From assembly GCF_011075055.1 (NCBI RefSeq), contig NC_058154.1, forward strand, positions 6,311,501-6,375,500: 64,000 bases of DNA, given 5' to 3'. This stretch comes from Mangifera indica (Eukaryota; Streptophyta; Magnoliopsida; Sapindales; Anacardiaceae). The notes under the pieces were generated by a model. The model searched no databases and had not been told where the DNA came from. It saw only the letters and a program-made list of their open reading frames with translations. The position numbers and the translations under genes are program-made. Positions 12,016-23,234 of this stretch are shown here, in pieces. Position 1 is the stretch's first letter. Every line of letters begins with the position of its first letter.

Positions 12016-12264
12016 TGTGATACCCCTAGGCGAATCCCACATCGACAAAGCACGGGAGAGATGCTGGGTCTGTGTGTGCTCTGTCTATGGATCCCACATT
12101 GGTTAGTGGTGGGAGAATTGAATTGGTTAAATAGTCTGTGAGCTCCTTAACTGTTAAGACGCGTTTTGGGTTGCAAAGCCCAGAAGCAAACCCATGATGG
12201 ACTGTGTGTCCAAAGTGGACAATATCTTAACAATGGGCCGGGTTATTGGACCTGGGGTGTTACA
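12016..12264 (+). repeat. TRIM LTR3
   Basis: Near-identical to LTR1. USE-like motif at 12034-12044. Ends GGTGTTACA, immediately followed by the TTTAT duplication. Confidence 0.88.
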
Positions 12265-12269
12265 TTTAT

Positions 12270-12950
12270 GTGGCTCTTTTTAAGCATGACACCCACTTTT
12301 GGAAAGTCACATGCAGACGTGTATCCCATACCACTTAGTCGTGTACGCCTTTCTTTAGAACGAGCATTCGAAGATTTCAAAATTTCCTAATTTAAACTAA
12401 AGACACATAGACATGATGAGACTATACACTATCATGTATCATGATCTGGAGATTACAACATATATGGTTCCTATGCTTTTCTGATCGATTTTCTAGTAAT
12501 ACCAACGTAACCATAGGTTAAAATACATGCTTATATATACCTTAAATCAGACTATTATATTTACAATCAAAGGAATATGTTTAATCATTCAAACCATTGA
12601 TAACAAATTTATCACACAAAATTTCGTTCCAATCACTTGTGTAATGCATTCAATCAATATTCTAAAGAAAATCACACATATATAAACATCATCAAGATCT
12701 CTACAATATCTTAGGACGTAATAGAATAAATAACCTCTAAAGCATGTTTCATAAATCACATCATAATCAACAAACATAGTGTCTGCCTATCAACATAATC
12801 ATCTAGTTCCTATGTTCATTTTCTTTCACTTTTAAACACGTAATCACATTAGTAGAGCCATCATCATGCTATTAACATTTTCATACGCATAGCAACACAT
12901 TTGTATAGATTTATTTAGCCTTTCACAGATTCTAAACAGCCAAGGGTACT
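12270..12950. other. Gene-free stretch inside A1
   Basis: No coding frame is supported. Compared with A2, there is about 2 kb of extra sequence between 10880 and 12945, besides the TRIM. A further old insertion is likely, but its ends could not be located. Confidence 0.35.
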
Positions 12951-13440
12951 ACTTACTTGAAGGTGAAAATATATTGGAGGTAAAGTTAGTGATATGCAAT
13001 TGTCCTTGCATAGGTGACATGTAGTATCCACCCTACTCTAATCGAGAATCACACTTGATATTGCACAATTGGTTCATGCGTAATTACTAAATTAGACATT
13101 GTGGATTTTTGTAATTGATTTGATTGAACAACCTATTGATTAATTTAAACTTGTTCATCAAAATGAAAGGGAAAATTAATGCAATGGGATCTCGGCCTAT
13201 TAGGAAGTCCATTGGGATTTTCCAAGATCAATAAAGAGGGTTGTTGTCTCGAAGAAATATGGTAGTAGTATTTATTTGACAAAAGACCACGTTAAATAAA
13301 TATAAAATTAAAATATATCTTTATTTTTGGTTTTTGGAGAACAAACTTAACATATGACCCAAACTTTAAAAGGATATTTGAAAATGATTTTAGGTTGACT
13401 GCTAGATATCTCGACTGGTACTAACATCTATGAATTATGC
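12951..13440 (+). mobile_element. A1 leader upstream of gag
   Basis: Resembles 51520-51840 of A2 by eye. Shared landmarks are GTGACATGTAGTATCCACC versus GTGATATGTAGTATCCACT, the AAACTTGTTC and AGGGAAAATTAAT blocks, and a sentence-like purine block near 13240. It is non-coding. Confidence 0.55.
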
Positions 13441-14016
13441 TAGAAGAAAATCTTGTATGTTGTTGTACAAGATTTACCAATTATGCCCAAACATGGTGCC
13501 AAAATGAGGGAATTTGATGCTTTTGAGAAACATGAAAATGATGCAAAACTTGCATCGAACATCATATCATCTTTGTTAACTTTTGATATGAAAACTAATA
13601 GTTTATTTAACAAAGATATAATTGACCGTTTTCATAATATCTTTTGAGGTCATGCTCGTTTAGAATGATATCAAGTAACAAAACGAATTCTTAATTAGAA
13701 AATGATAACGAAGTAGAGAATGGAACTCATGTGTTTAATATAATTAAATTGATCAAGAGAAACAAAACTTTAGGCTCACGTATGACGAATAACATGACCT
13801 TCAACCTTGTTATCTCATCTCCACTTAAATCCTACACTAAGTTTATTATTGATTTTATAAAGGATAACAAAGGAAAATCCATGAAGTAACTGATAAGGAT
13901 GGTAGTTTATATTGATGTACCCATAAGAATAGTCAAACAAGTTGAAGCTAGTTTGAAAAGGGAGAAATAAAGAAGTAAGGCTAATGCCAAGCTAAATTCT
14001 GAATCTTATCCAAAAC
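13441..14016 (+). pseudogene. Copia gag remnant (UBN2 type) of A1
   Basis: Gag forms the nucleocapsid of the virus-like particle in Ty1/copia elements. Two reading-frame segments remain. The first, 13453-13647, encodes 64 residues beginning MYVVVQDLPIM. The second lies near 13700-13990 and shows a run resembling the UBN2 gag core, where A2 has the LVLKSLPK-type motif (FNLVISSPLKSY here). Stops and frame changes separate them. The zinc-knuckle part resumes beyond the Sirevirus insertion at 23235. The gene was already degenerate or has decayed since and is not functional. Confidence 0.55.
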
Positions 14017-14021
14017 CTCAG

Positions 14022-15152
14022 TGTTGAACCCCTAGGTGTTTTGATGATGATAAAAACATAAGTTAAAATTGTTAACAAATCTAAAGAATACGTTTAAAAC
14101 AATACAAATTGGACAAAATGCGAAAAATGTAAGGATTTACATAAGAACAATCAATATTCAAGGATGAATGATTAGTACTAGGCAAAAATTGACATATTAG
14201 TCAATTCGTTCCATAATCATTTGTGTGGCAGTTCATGCTTCTAAATTTTTGGCAAAATTTCAATTGGCCACTAACATTTGTTCTAAATGGAATACTACTT
14301 ACTCAGTACCATTTCCAAGCCAAGAACGAAGGAGGGTACTTCGTACCTTGCTAGCTCATTTGGAGTCAACATGGTCAAAGTCAAAGTTAAAGAGAATTAA
14401 AGTTAAAAAATTTGTACCGACTATTCAAAAAAGCATACCACTCGTTCCTAGTGCAAAATTCAATCAGTATGAAGCTCGACCCTTAACTCATTACTTTATT
14501 TGTTCATGCTTCTATGATTTCAAAGGTTTAAAGCTTGATTAGATGAACGCATGTTACTTCAAAAAGTGTTAAGTATTCGTTTAGTCAGAAATGGCGGTAC
14601 CACTCAATCCAACTAGTGGTAGCACCTATTTCATAACAATTTTAAGAGAAAAATGTAACTTTCAAAAGTCAATGGCTATATTTTCAAACCTAACAAAACT
14701 ATTGCATTTTCTAGCCACTCAAGCATATAAATTGAGCTCATTTAAAGTGAAGAAGTGCTAGATATTACATTACAACATTCTAAAGCTAGAAAATCTTCAA
14801 AGCTCAATTAATCATTTCTTTTTATAAACTTAACTCCATTCTTTGAGAGACCTTGTGTTCTAAACTTGTAAAATTAGCATTTGTAAGGCACTTTCATAAA
14901 AATAAATTCTTGTATTCAAATACTTGTGGGCAAAAGCTTGTTCAACTATTGTATTTAGACACAATCCCAGAGAAACTAACTTTAAAGAGTTTGAAGAAAC
15001 TAGTGAAACTGAGCATTTCTAATCTCTTATCTTTTAATTTATGCTTATATTTATTGTTGGTATTTTAAATTTTAATTTGTGCATTACAATTTTTCAAAGA
15101 ACCTATTCACCCCACTCTAAGTTCATTTTAGTCATTCAAAGGATTTTTTAAT
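14022..15152 (+). mobile_element. Sirevirus 5' LTR
   Basis: Starts TGTTGAACCCCTAGGTG and ends just before the primer-binding site at 15153. It aligns well with 22216-23229, for instance at CATTCATGCTTCTAAATTTT. The 105-codon frame at 14225-14542 lies within the LTR and is not a gene. Confidence 0.8.
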
Positions 15153-15170
15153 TGATATAAGAGCTTGGAC
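15153..15170 (+). promoter_or_regulatory. Sirevirus primer-binding site
   Basis: TGATATAAGAGCTTGGAC matches the initiator-tRNA-Met type TGGTATCAGAGCTTGGAC except for G-to-A and C-to-A changes. Confidence 0.75.
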
Positions 15171-15345
15171 TCTAGTTTTCAATAAAATCTCATGATTTTT
15201 AGAGTTAAAGATTTTTTCAAAATGGCTAGCACTTTCACACTCGTTTCTGTCAAAGGTCAATGCACTATTAGACCCTCATTGTTTAGAGCACAAATTATAC
15301 TAACGTACTTGTGTAGACTATACTATTGTTTTATTCTAAAAAAAA

Positions 15346-16020
15346 TCACTAATAAAACAATTAGCATACATTCAAGATGCATTTGATACACTTTCACATG
15401 AGCATGATGAATTAGAAAATAATTATGATTTTGCTTTAAATGAAAAAGAATTATGCATAAAAGAACTAGAAAGCATTAAAAAGGAAAATGAAGAACTGAA
15501 GAAAAATATATCTACTTCTAATGAGACTACAGAAAAATTTAAAATTGATACAAAAAGATTAGATGAGATGCTTGCATCTCAAAGAAATGGTTTTAATAAA
15601 AAAGGATTTGGCTATAATAGGGGTAACCCTTTCACTAACACCTATAAGTCACCAAAGAAACCTCATACATTATATTTAAAATACAAGTATTATTCATTCA
15701 TTGGTCATTCAGTTAGACAATGTCCAATTAGAAATTGTAAACCTTTTAAAATTAAGAGGTTTAGGTTCTTGAAGGGTAGGTTCATTGAATCTTCAATTAG
15801 GTCCTTTAGTAAGTGGTACTTAGATAGTGGATGCTCAAGACACATGACGATGGATAGGGGTCTATTCTCCTTATTGAAAGCCAAAGATAGAGGAAACGCA
15901 AATTTTGGTGACAACTCGAAAGGAAGTGTAATTGACATCAACACTACAGGTAACTCTACTTTCCAAATCAATGATGTATTGCTTGTTGAAGACCTGAAAA
16001 ATATAATTTACTTAATATAA
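15346..16020 (+). pseudogene. Sirevirus gag tail and protease
   Basis: One uninterrupted frame of about 224 codons. It begins with a Lys/Glu-rich, coiled-coil-like stretch typical of Sirevirus Gag C-termini. A zinc knuckle follows in which the first two cysteines have become tyrosine (codons 15682-15684 and 15691-15693), while the His and last Cys remain. Next comes the aspartic protease with catalytic Asp-Ser-Gly at 15823-15831 and the GDNSKG block. In life, Gag packages RNA and the protease matures the polyprotein. The upstream part of gag (15192-15345) is shifted and broken, and the frame stops at 16020, where the pre-integrase region should continue. A possible start at 15568 is internal, not a true start. 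Confidence 0.78.
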
Positions 16021-16360
16021 ATCAATTATGTGATAAGGGTTTCAAAATTATTTTTTATTCCTTATGTTGTGAGATTGTTGATGCTAACACAAATGTCATT
16101 TTATTCGTTGGTCACAGGCATTATAATGTATAAATTATTGATTTGTTTGGCATTGTGTCTAGAGATCTATGTCTCATATCAACTAAGGAAGAGAACATGT
16201 GGCTATGACATAGGAGATTAAGATATGCAAGTATTAATGTTTTATAAAAACTCTCAAACATAAATTTGGTAAAAGGTTTGCTCAAACTGATTTTAAAAAA
16301 GAATCATGTGTGTGATGCTTGCATAAAAGACATACAAACAAGAATTTGTTTCAAACCTAA
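16021..16360 (+). pseudogene. Sirevirus pre-integrase region
   Basis: Continues pol in shifting frames. It has a CDKGFKI-like block, a GHRH block near 16115 and a degraded WLWHRR-type histidine motif near 16200, then a DACIK-type zinc-binding piece near 16315. Several stops and frame changes interrupt it. The solo LTR at 16361 cuts it. Confidence 0.6.
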
Positions 16361-16607
16361 TGTAACCTCTCCTAACCAATAGGTGTGTTACAAAAAAACA
16401 GTAAGAGTTCCCCTATTTTAGAGGGCTCGGGGAATTTTTTTTTTTTAAATGCCCTGTAACACTCCTAATTAGCAATTCACACAAACCAGTCCTACCAATC
16501 GACTGGATTTTTATCAACATAATTACAATTAACAAAATAAATACTTAATAGTAACCATCATAAAAATTAGCAACCCACAAAAACTTTATAACCAATTTCA
16601 ATGACTA

Positions 16608-16649
<42 letters not shown>

Positions 16650-18540
16650 TATATTCACATATACATCAAAAACATATAAATCAACAAAAATATAGTGCAT
16701 TCCTCCCTCAGCCTCACGTCTCACTAGTGCTCCCCGGGAACCTTTGCTGCAACTCTTTACCTGTAAAATATTAAATTAAACGGAGTGAGCGACCATGGCT
16801 TAGTGAGAAGATCATACTCAATACTCAAAGCATTTCATACCAATACTAATCTTTTCCATACTCAGCGTGTCTGAGCTATTCACATACAAAATAATTAACA
16901 CGGATTTGTTTTCTTACTATACAAATATGATTCACTCGTTATAATTTACGCATGTATGAGTGCCATGACTTTTTTATTTTCTGATCGTACATCTTTCTCA
17001 ACTCTTTATTAGCCATATAGACTTACATGCATGATTCTAATGCAAATGACTTTTATAAAATATTTGCTAATTTTTTTTTTTTTTGTCAAATATTTTCATT
17101 GATCGGTCTAGATTACATAGGACAGTACTCGCAGTCACCATGTAAGGTACAATCCTCTCTTACACGCATATTTCTCCTTTTTTTTTCCTTTGTTGTCCAC
17201 ACAATACAACTAACATCTTTATTTGCTGTTCACACAATACAACTATTATCTTTCTTTGCTATCCACACAGTACAGCTCACGTGTAAGGATTTTAAGTATG
17301 CCTTCTGCTTTCCTGTATCATATGAGTCATTATAAAACCAAAAACACTTGTTTTCTATTTTCTGAAGACATGCATAACTTAGAAAATGTTTTTCCTCTAT
17401 CTTTATTTTTCTAAAATCATGCATATGCTATAATTCCTCATGTATACATGTATAACCATAGTATGAAATATGTTCATTCATTGTTTTCCCTTATTCTTTT
17501 CACTCTTTATCAAACATCATATTATTTTCTCATACATTTATATATATCTCATGCATCAAATTAATTTCAAAATATACAATATAGGCTTAATATAATGGTT
17601 ATTACACATATCATGCACATAATTAAGCAAAATTAACCTATATCACATAAAATGACACTTTTGTCCTTATGGCCAAAAGTTATATGCCTACCCTTAGTGT
17701 AAATTATTCTATCAATTCATCATTTCTCACATATTCAATACACAAAATCTACTAAGCTAACCCCGAGAATATGAAATGTCTAAAATATCGTTCTGGAAAA
17801 AATTACTTCATAAGTCCTAATGAATTTCTTTATTCTTTTAAGCATAAATCACCTTAATTTTAATACCTTACACACTTATATAAGTAAAGGTTATTTAAAT
17901 ACCCTAACTCAAATTACTTCAAGTATGTAAAGTATGAAATTCTTACATTTTCTTTGCTAATTAGGTGATTTAAACCTATCCTCCTTCTTTTCTTCTTCCT
18001 AGCAACCTTAATCAACCAAAAACATAATCATCCATCAAAACTCTAAACTTCACGTCTCTTAAAAATTAAATTTTTTACTTTAGAACTTACTAGAATTGAT
18101 AGATCTACACTTTTATAACTAGAAACTCTAGAAATTAGGTGGTTTAGCTAAGTCTTTTGATGAATTTTTGCTTGAAGAAAAAGCTTTAGTAAAATTATGG
18201 ACTCGGCCAAGGAAGAAGAAAATGAATAGTTGGATGGTTTTATAAGCATTTTGGACTAATTGACCCTTAACCTTTTCCAGAAATGACTATTTTATCCTTA
18301 GCCAATTACCAAAAACCCTTAGCACCATTATATAATTTCAAGTGTGCCATTCAATTTACATTCCCACTTTGTCTCTTAAATCCTTCTAAAATGACCATTT
18401 TACCCCCTTTGAAAATTATTGCTTATTTAGTAGTTTTCTATAATTCTTTTACAATTTCTTTAAACAACAAGTTATAAAATCAACTCTAGGGGTAATTTTG
18501 GAAGTAGAGTTTACTAAAATACCTGAATCCGAGTGTTACA
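16361..18540 (-). mobile_element. Tekay-like solo LTR inside the Sirevirus
   Basis: On the minus strand it begins TGTAACACTCGGATTC and ends GGAGAGGTTACA, 2180 bp. The 5-bp target duplication CCTAA is perfect (16356-16360 and 18541-18545). The interior contains the TTGGCCGAG segment and, near its 3' end, the CTCACTAAGCC...TCCGTTTAA region that I associate with Tekay/Del chromovirus LTRs. There is no internal domain, so it is a solo LTR. It also holds a (TA)n run at 16612-16646. ORFs here are spurious. Confidence 0.85.
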
Positions 18541-18545
18541 CCTAA

Positions 18546-19226
18546 CTTATGTTTCAACTTCAAGACCGCTTTAACTTTTACATATGAACTTGTATGGACC
18601 ATCTAGAACAACAAGTCTAGATGGAAAACATTATTACTTTATAATAGTTTATTTTTCAAGGTTTATTTGTGTCTTGTTACATGCGCATAAAAGTGATGCA
18701 TTCAATGTTTTTGTTCCGTTGATTAAGAAATTGCAAAAAAAAAGTAGGTTGTGCAATTACTTTTATTATGAATGATCATGGACAACAATTTGAAAACTTT
18801 AATTATGAATCATTTTGTGATGAGCATGATATTGAGCATAAGTTTTTGGCACCTATAACTCCTCAACAAAATGAAGTTGCTAAGAGAAGAAATAGGACAC
18901 TAGTAGAAATGACTAAGATCATATTGTGTGAGCATAGTTTGCCAAAATATTTTTGGGGCGAAACCATTAACACATCACGTTACAGCATTAATAAGGTCAT
19001 AATTAGGAAATTTCTCAAGGAAACTCCTTATGAGTTATTCAAAGAGAAATTACTTAATATTGCATATTTTCACCTCTTTAATTACAAGTGTTTTATGCTT
19101 AACAATAGTACGGATAACTTAGGAAAATTTGATACCAAGTCAGATGAGACAATTTTCTTAGGTTACTCTACCACTTCTAAAGCATATAATGCCTTCAACA
19201 AAATAATTCTCTTGGTTGAAACATAA
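18546..19226 (+). pseudogene. Sirevirus integrase remnant
   Basis: Integrase would insert the cDNA into host DNA using an Asp-Asp-Glu triad. Here the frame runs from 18584 to 18775 and, after a frame change, from 18768 to 19226. The first catalytic Asp is Asn (codon 18587-18589, in the YGPSRT block) and the Glu is Lys (codon 18882-18884, after TPQQN). The middle Asp (near 18771) is kept. The nearby Gly-to-Glu change is also a G-to-A change. The C-terminal part keeps PKYFWGE and FLGYSTTSKAY-like blocks. It is inactive by residue loss as well as by frameshift. Confidence 0.82.
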
Positions 19227-19230
19227 GTTG

Positions 19231-19490
19231 TTGCATGATCATGTTAGCAAGGGTGATATTAGACAGAAGTGTCATTCAGTTTTCTAAAAATCCAATCTTG
19301 CGCTCTAAGACTAAGCGTATAGACATTAAACACCATTTCTTGCATGATCATGTTAGCAAGGGTGATATTAAAATTAAATTTATTGATACTGCTAATTAAC
19401 TTGCTAATATTTTTACAAAGCCGCTTGATAAAGATAGATTTTGCTTTATTAGAATAGACCTTGGGATGATCAACACAAATCAAGTAAGTG
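19231..19490 (+). pseudogene. Sirevirus RNase H/pol terminus after RT deletion
   Basis: Immediately after the integrase, the sequence jumps to the last part of RNase H (KNPILRSKTKRIDIKHHF-type block) and the pol tail with FTKPLDKDRF and LGM motifs. All of the reverse transcriptase and most of RNase H are missing. A 31-bp identical segment occurs at 19231-19261 and again at 19340-19370, bracketing the junction. Confidence 0.75.
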
Positions 19491-20040
19491 CATAGCTCTT
19501 TTGATGTTTTAAAGCACGCTTGTGATTGTGTTATATGATTCTTTGATTGATCTTGTGTAGTGAATGCATAATATATGATGATTGTATGAATTGTGAATGT
19601 TTGTGATTGACTGAATATGCATTTTAGTTCACATATGCATATATCACTTAATACAAATTTGAATTGAATCAATTTTAACTTCTGTTCAAAGTTGATAAAA
19701 CATTGAATCAAACTGAATGTCCTAAAAAAGGTCAAAATATATAAGATTCAAGCCTTGAGGTGTTTTGATCTTTGTAAAATTGCATACAACTTTCAAAAAT
19801 TTGTATTTTGGGTCATGAACGAGCACTCCTTTAAAGTATCATTTGTTCGTGCATGTTAGTCACTCAATTTTTCAACTTTTCAATTGATTTGCATTAAGTA
19901 CCAATCGTTCCTCTTTTGTTTGGAACACCCATCCTTTTTCTTTTAAATAGACTTTTTAAAAATGTAGACAAATGATCAGTACTCCTAAAAAGTAACTTAT
20001 GTATAAATTAAAACTCAAAGGTCCATACAATATTAAACCC
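19491..20040. other. Sirevirus post-pol spacer
   Basis: Non-coding in every frame at useful length. It lies where Sireviruses carry a long region between pol and the 3' LTR. Confidence 0.5.
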
Positions 20041-20043
20041 TAA

Positions 20044-22135
20044 TTGCATCATTCCTTTTCTCTGTTGCTTGCTTTTTCAACCAAAATCACTGAATTTTCA
20101 CATATTTGTTTTTACATAAAAACACATCTGTATCATCAATCAACTAATCTCAAACCTTGGTTTTGTTCATTTTACTCCAAATCATTATCAAGCAATATAA
20201 ACCAAGAATTAATGGCTTATAGAATGAAGAATGTTCCCTCAAACAACCATAGACTCTTTCATAAGACATCAAGATTTAGGATGATGAATAAGAGGCAGTT
20301 TTGGAAACCATTCGCCATAAGTGCATTAGAGTTGATAGTTGCATGTTGTTACCTGTTCTAAATGAGTTAAATATTTTTATTGATTTGATAAAGATTGATA
20401 TGTGAATACATTGGGAAAGATTATTTTTCTTACGGATAGATGTTTAAGTGAATTTAGTGTATGAATTTTACAGTTCATTAAAAGTGAAAACAAATAATAG
20501 AAATAATATTTTGGATTTTACTATGGAGTTTAGATTAAAAGGGGAAAGATGTGTGGTAACTCATGGAATATTGGCTAAGTGGCTTAACTGTGATTGTAAG
20601 GGGATTTTTAATGCCTTATCAAAATTCTCTTCAAATGGAGCCTGGGTAGATCTAGGTGGATGTGAAGTGTATGATGCTCATATGTCTATATCAACCAAGT
20701 TAGGTAGCTCGATGTTGAGAATGTTTTATAGAATTATCTCCTACATGTTGAATGCCTGAAATGATCTAACAAGCAAGTCACAGTCTAAGATATGATATTG
20801 TTGTACTATACTGTAAATTATATTTAGGTCATCACTGCAAGGTGGTTCATTAGTTGATTGTACTATATAAAAAATGAGGAGCATAAGACTCATTTTAGGA
20901 TGTTCATTTCTTTTATTGCTTAAAATTTAGGAATTAATTTAAATGAAGAAAAAGCTTGCCATTGAAAACCTTTCAAAGAAAGCCACATTTTCATAGCTCA
21001 ATCATTGATAAGAATGAAAATGATTTAACCAAATGGACAATGAGGGTATTTGCTCATGGAAAAAAGCCAAACAAAAAGGATGAGGGTATAAAATGAGTAA
21101 CCTCCATCACTTCTAACACATGAAGAAGAATAAGCCCAAATTGAAGCTCTTCTAGTAATACCTCAAATGCTATTAAAGGATGTTCCTTAATCAAGTTCTC
21201 AACTAAAAAAAACCAAGAATGGATGATAACTTTATGGATCCAATCTAAGGTCAACCTTGCTCGTTTGATAGACCTTATGAGCGAAGGTTTTCAAGCGTTA
21301 TCTCTTCACTTGGATGGAATGGATACTCGATTTCATGGGTATGATGAATGAATCGATGCTTTAGGTAGCATGGTCATAATGATAAATGTTGGACATCTTG
21401 CAACTCAACAAAACCAGGATGAAATTATTCAAAAGCAAGATCTAATCTTGTAGAGGCAAGACCAAATCCTCCAAGAGCAAGAAAGGATTAGTTAAGAGCA
21501 AGGCTGACTGCATCAAGAACTTTGAGACTAGATCAAAAAATACCAATGAACATGGCATTCCTTTCATGATAAAAGTTTTACTTTTATTTTGCATTTGGTG
21601 AACTTTTGAGGCACATTTGCATTTTATATTGTTATATTTGCAATCATAGCATTAATTTTGGGCATTTATAAATTCCATTTAATGATATGTTTTTTGTTTA
21701 ATGTTCATTTGATGATAGCTTTATGGTTGTTGATAACTTGTAGTAGTTGTAGTTATTTGCTACTACTATCATGTTGATAATAACTTCAAGTAGTTGCAGT
21801 TATTTGCTTGACTTGACTTGAAATGAATTTGCTTGACATTGAATTATTGAATTGATTATGAGATATATGTATTGCTTATCACATTAAATATTGAAGTTTT
21901 CTTTTTTTGGCTTGATAACAAAAAAGGGTAAGAGAGAGAGAAAACAAAGGAAACTATGTCAATTTTTTTTCAAAATTCTTTCAAATGAACTTGATTTAAC
22001 TCCAAAACTTGGTAATGATATTTGTGAATAAGTGTCAAAGAAATGGGGAGTTAATAGGCTTTTAGAAAAGGGAGAGTTTTAAGTCATAATGCATTTTTCA
22101 ATTAGTTTAAAATTTTGATCCAAACCTAGTTTTTG
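20044..22135 (+). pseudogene. Env-like/plant-transposon-protein region of the Sirevirus
   Basis: Fragments of an extra gene lie downstream of pol. The segments 20044-20361 and 20448-20759 form reading frames; the latter (beginning MNLVYEFYSSLKV) resembles the N-terminal part of the putative plant transposon protein family seen downstream of pol in many retroelements. Further on, 21000-21560 is Lys/Glu/Gln-rich with heptad-like EQ repeats in shifting frames, and 21590-21780 is hydrophobic (Phe/Leu/Ile-rich), suggesting a former coiled coil and membrane segment. Stops interrupt it everywhere. The env-like label is positional and is not proven by sequence. Confidence 0.45.
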
Positions 22136-22142
22136 TCATCAA

Positions 22143-22158
22143 TAAAAAAGGGAGAGAT
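22143..22158 (+). promoter_or_regulatory. Sirevirus polypurine tract
   Basis: TAAAAAAGGGAGAGAT lies directly upstream of the 3' LTR; it is a purine-rich plus-strand primer typical of Sireviruses. Confidence 0.75.
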
Positions 22159-23229
22159 TATTAGACCCCTAAGTGTTTTGATGAAGTTGTTAGCCCCTAG
22201 GTATTTTAATAAAGTTGTTGGATTGCTAAGTGTTTTAATGATAATGAAAACATAAGTCAAACTTGCTCATAAGTCCAAAGAATGTGTTTAAAACAATAAA
22301 AATTTGACAAAGTGTAAAAATACAGTGACTAACATAGAAACGATTGGTAATCAAGGATGAACAACCGGTACTAGGCAAAAATTAACAAGTTAGTTAATTC
22401 CTTCCACAATTGTTTGTGTGGTCATTCATGCTTCTAAATTTTTGGAGAAATTTCAATTGGTCACTAACGTTCGTTCCAAATGGAGTATCACTCATTTGGT
22501 ATAATTTCCAAGCCAAGAACCAAGAAGGATACTTAGTACCTAATTCGCTCATATAGAGTCAATACGGTCAAAGTCAAAGTCAAGGATAATTAAAGTAAAA
22601 AATTTTGTACTTATTGTTCAAAGAAGTATACCTCTCATTTTTAGTGCAAAATTTAGTTGGTATAAAGTTCACCCTTTAACTCATTACTTCATTCGTTCAT
22701 GCTTTTGTGATCTCAAAGGCTTGAAGCTTAAAGAGATGAATGCCTGTTATTTTAAAAAGTACCAATCATTCGTCAATGGCGGAAGCAATTAAAGTTGACC
22801 ATTGGGAGCTTTGGCTAAGGTTGACCTTTAGTTGTAAATAGTGGTATTGATTATTCCAACTAATGGTAATACCTGTTTCGTTGTAGTTTTAAGAGAAAAA
22901 TATCACTTTCGAAAGTTAATAACTATATTTTCAAGCCCAATGAAACTATTACATTTTCCAACCAATTAAGGTCATTTGAAGTGAATAAGTGTTAGATATT
23001 ACATTTTTTTTTTTGCTAAGTAGTGTTATATATTACATTACAACATTCCAAAGTAGTGTTAGATATTAAAAAAACTAGTGAAAATTCCAAAATGGTTTGC
23101 TTGAAGAAGTAGACATATAAGGCTTGTAAGAGAAAACTCTAAACTAATCTAAATACTGAGTTTTTCTAATCCCTTATATTTTAATTTATGCATATATTTA
23201 TTATTAGTTGTTTAAATTTAAAAGGGTTT
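22159..23229 (+). mobile_element. Sirevirus 3' LTR with a triplicated 5' end
   Basis: Three tandem versions of the LTR start occur at 22159, 22188 and 22216 (29 and 28 bp apart); only the third continues into the LTR body. Near the 3' end about 100 bp present in the 5' LTR are missing. The last bases AAAGGGTTT match the corresponding AAAGGATTT of the 5' LTR. Confidence 0.7.
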
Positions 23230-23234
23230 TTCAG

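Larger units (their letters stand above)
11358..12264 (+). mobile_element. TRIM (small non-autonomous LTR element) with three LTRs
   Basis: The arrangement is LTR-internal-LTR-internal-LTR with a perfect 5-bp target duplication TTTAT (11353-11357 and 12265-12269). The LTRs are 244, 238 and 249 bp; each starts TGTGATACCC and ends GTTACA. Each 88-bp internal domain begins with a primer-binding site and ends in a G-rich polypurine tract (AAGGGGGGGTGTA). LTR1 and LTR3 are nearly identical, while the middle LTR differs more. There is no coding capacity, as expected for terminal-repeat retrotransposons in miniature; they need proteins from autonomous LTR elements. I cannot assign it to a named TRIM family. 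Confidence 0.88.
14022..23229 (+). mobile_element. Sirevirus (Ty1/copia) relic inserted in A1 gag
   Basis: The order is LTR, primer-binding site, gag tail with zinc knuckle, protease, integrase, a scrap of RNase H, an env-like region, PPT, LTR. Sirevirus identity rests on the LDSGCSRHMT protease block, TPQQN in integrase, PKYFWGE, a pol tail of the LGM type, a long region between pol and the 3' LTR, and the ATAAAAAAGGGAGAGA polypurine tract next to the 3' LTR. Flanks CTCAG (14017-14021) and TTCAG (23230-23234) fit a 5-bp duplication with one transition. A 2.2-kb solo LTR interrupts it at 16361-18540. The reverse transcriptase is deleted, so the element is dead. Confidence 0.82.

Noticed and set aside
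11358..12264. Cassandra-type TRIM with 5S rRNA sequence
   Set aside because: The LTRs carry USE-like CCCACAT motifs, but I found no convincing 5S rRNA internal promoter boxes.
14225..14542. 105-codon plus-strand frame
   Set aside because: Lies wholly inside the Sirevirus 5' LTR; the aligned 3' LTR lacks the frame and no domain is seen.
19259..19735. 158-codon minus-strand frame
   Set aside because: Antisense to the RNase H/pol tail of the Sirevirus and its spacer; no recognisable domain.
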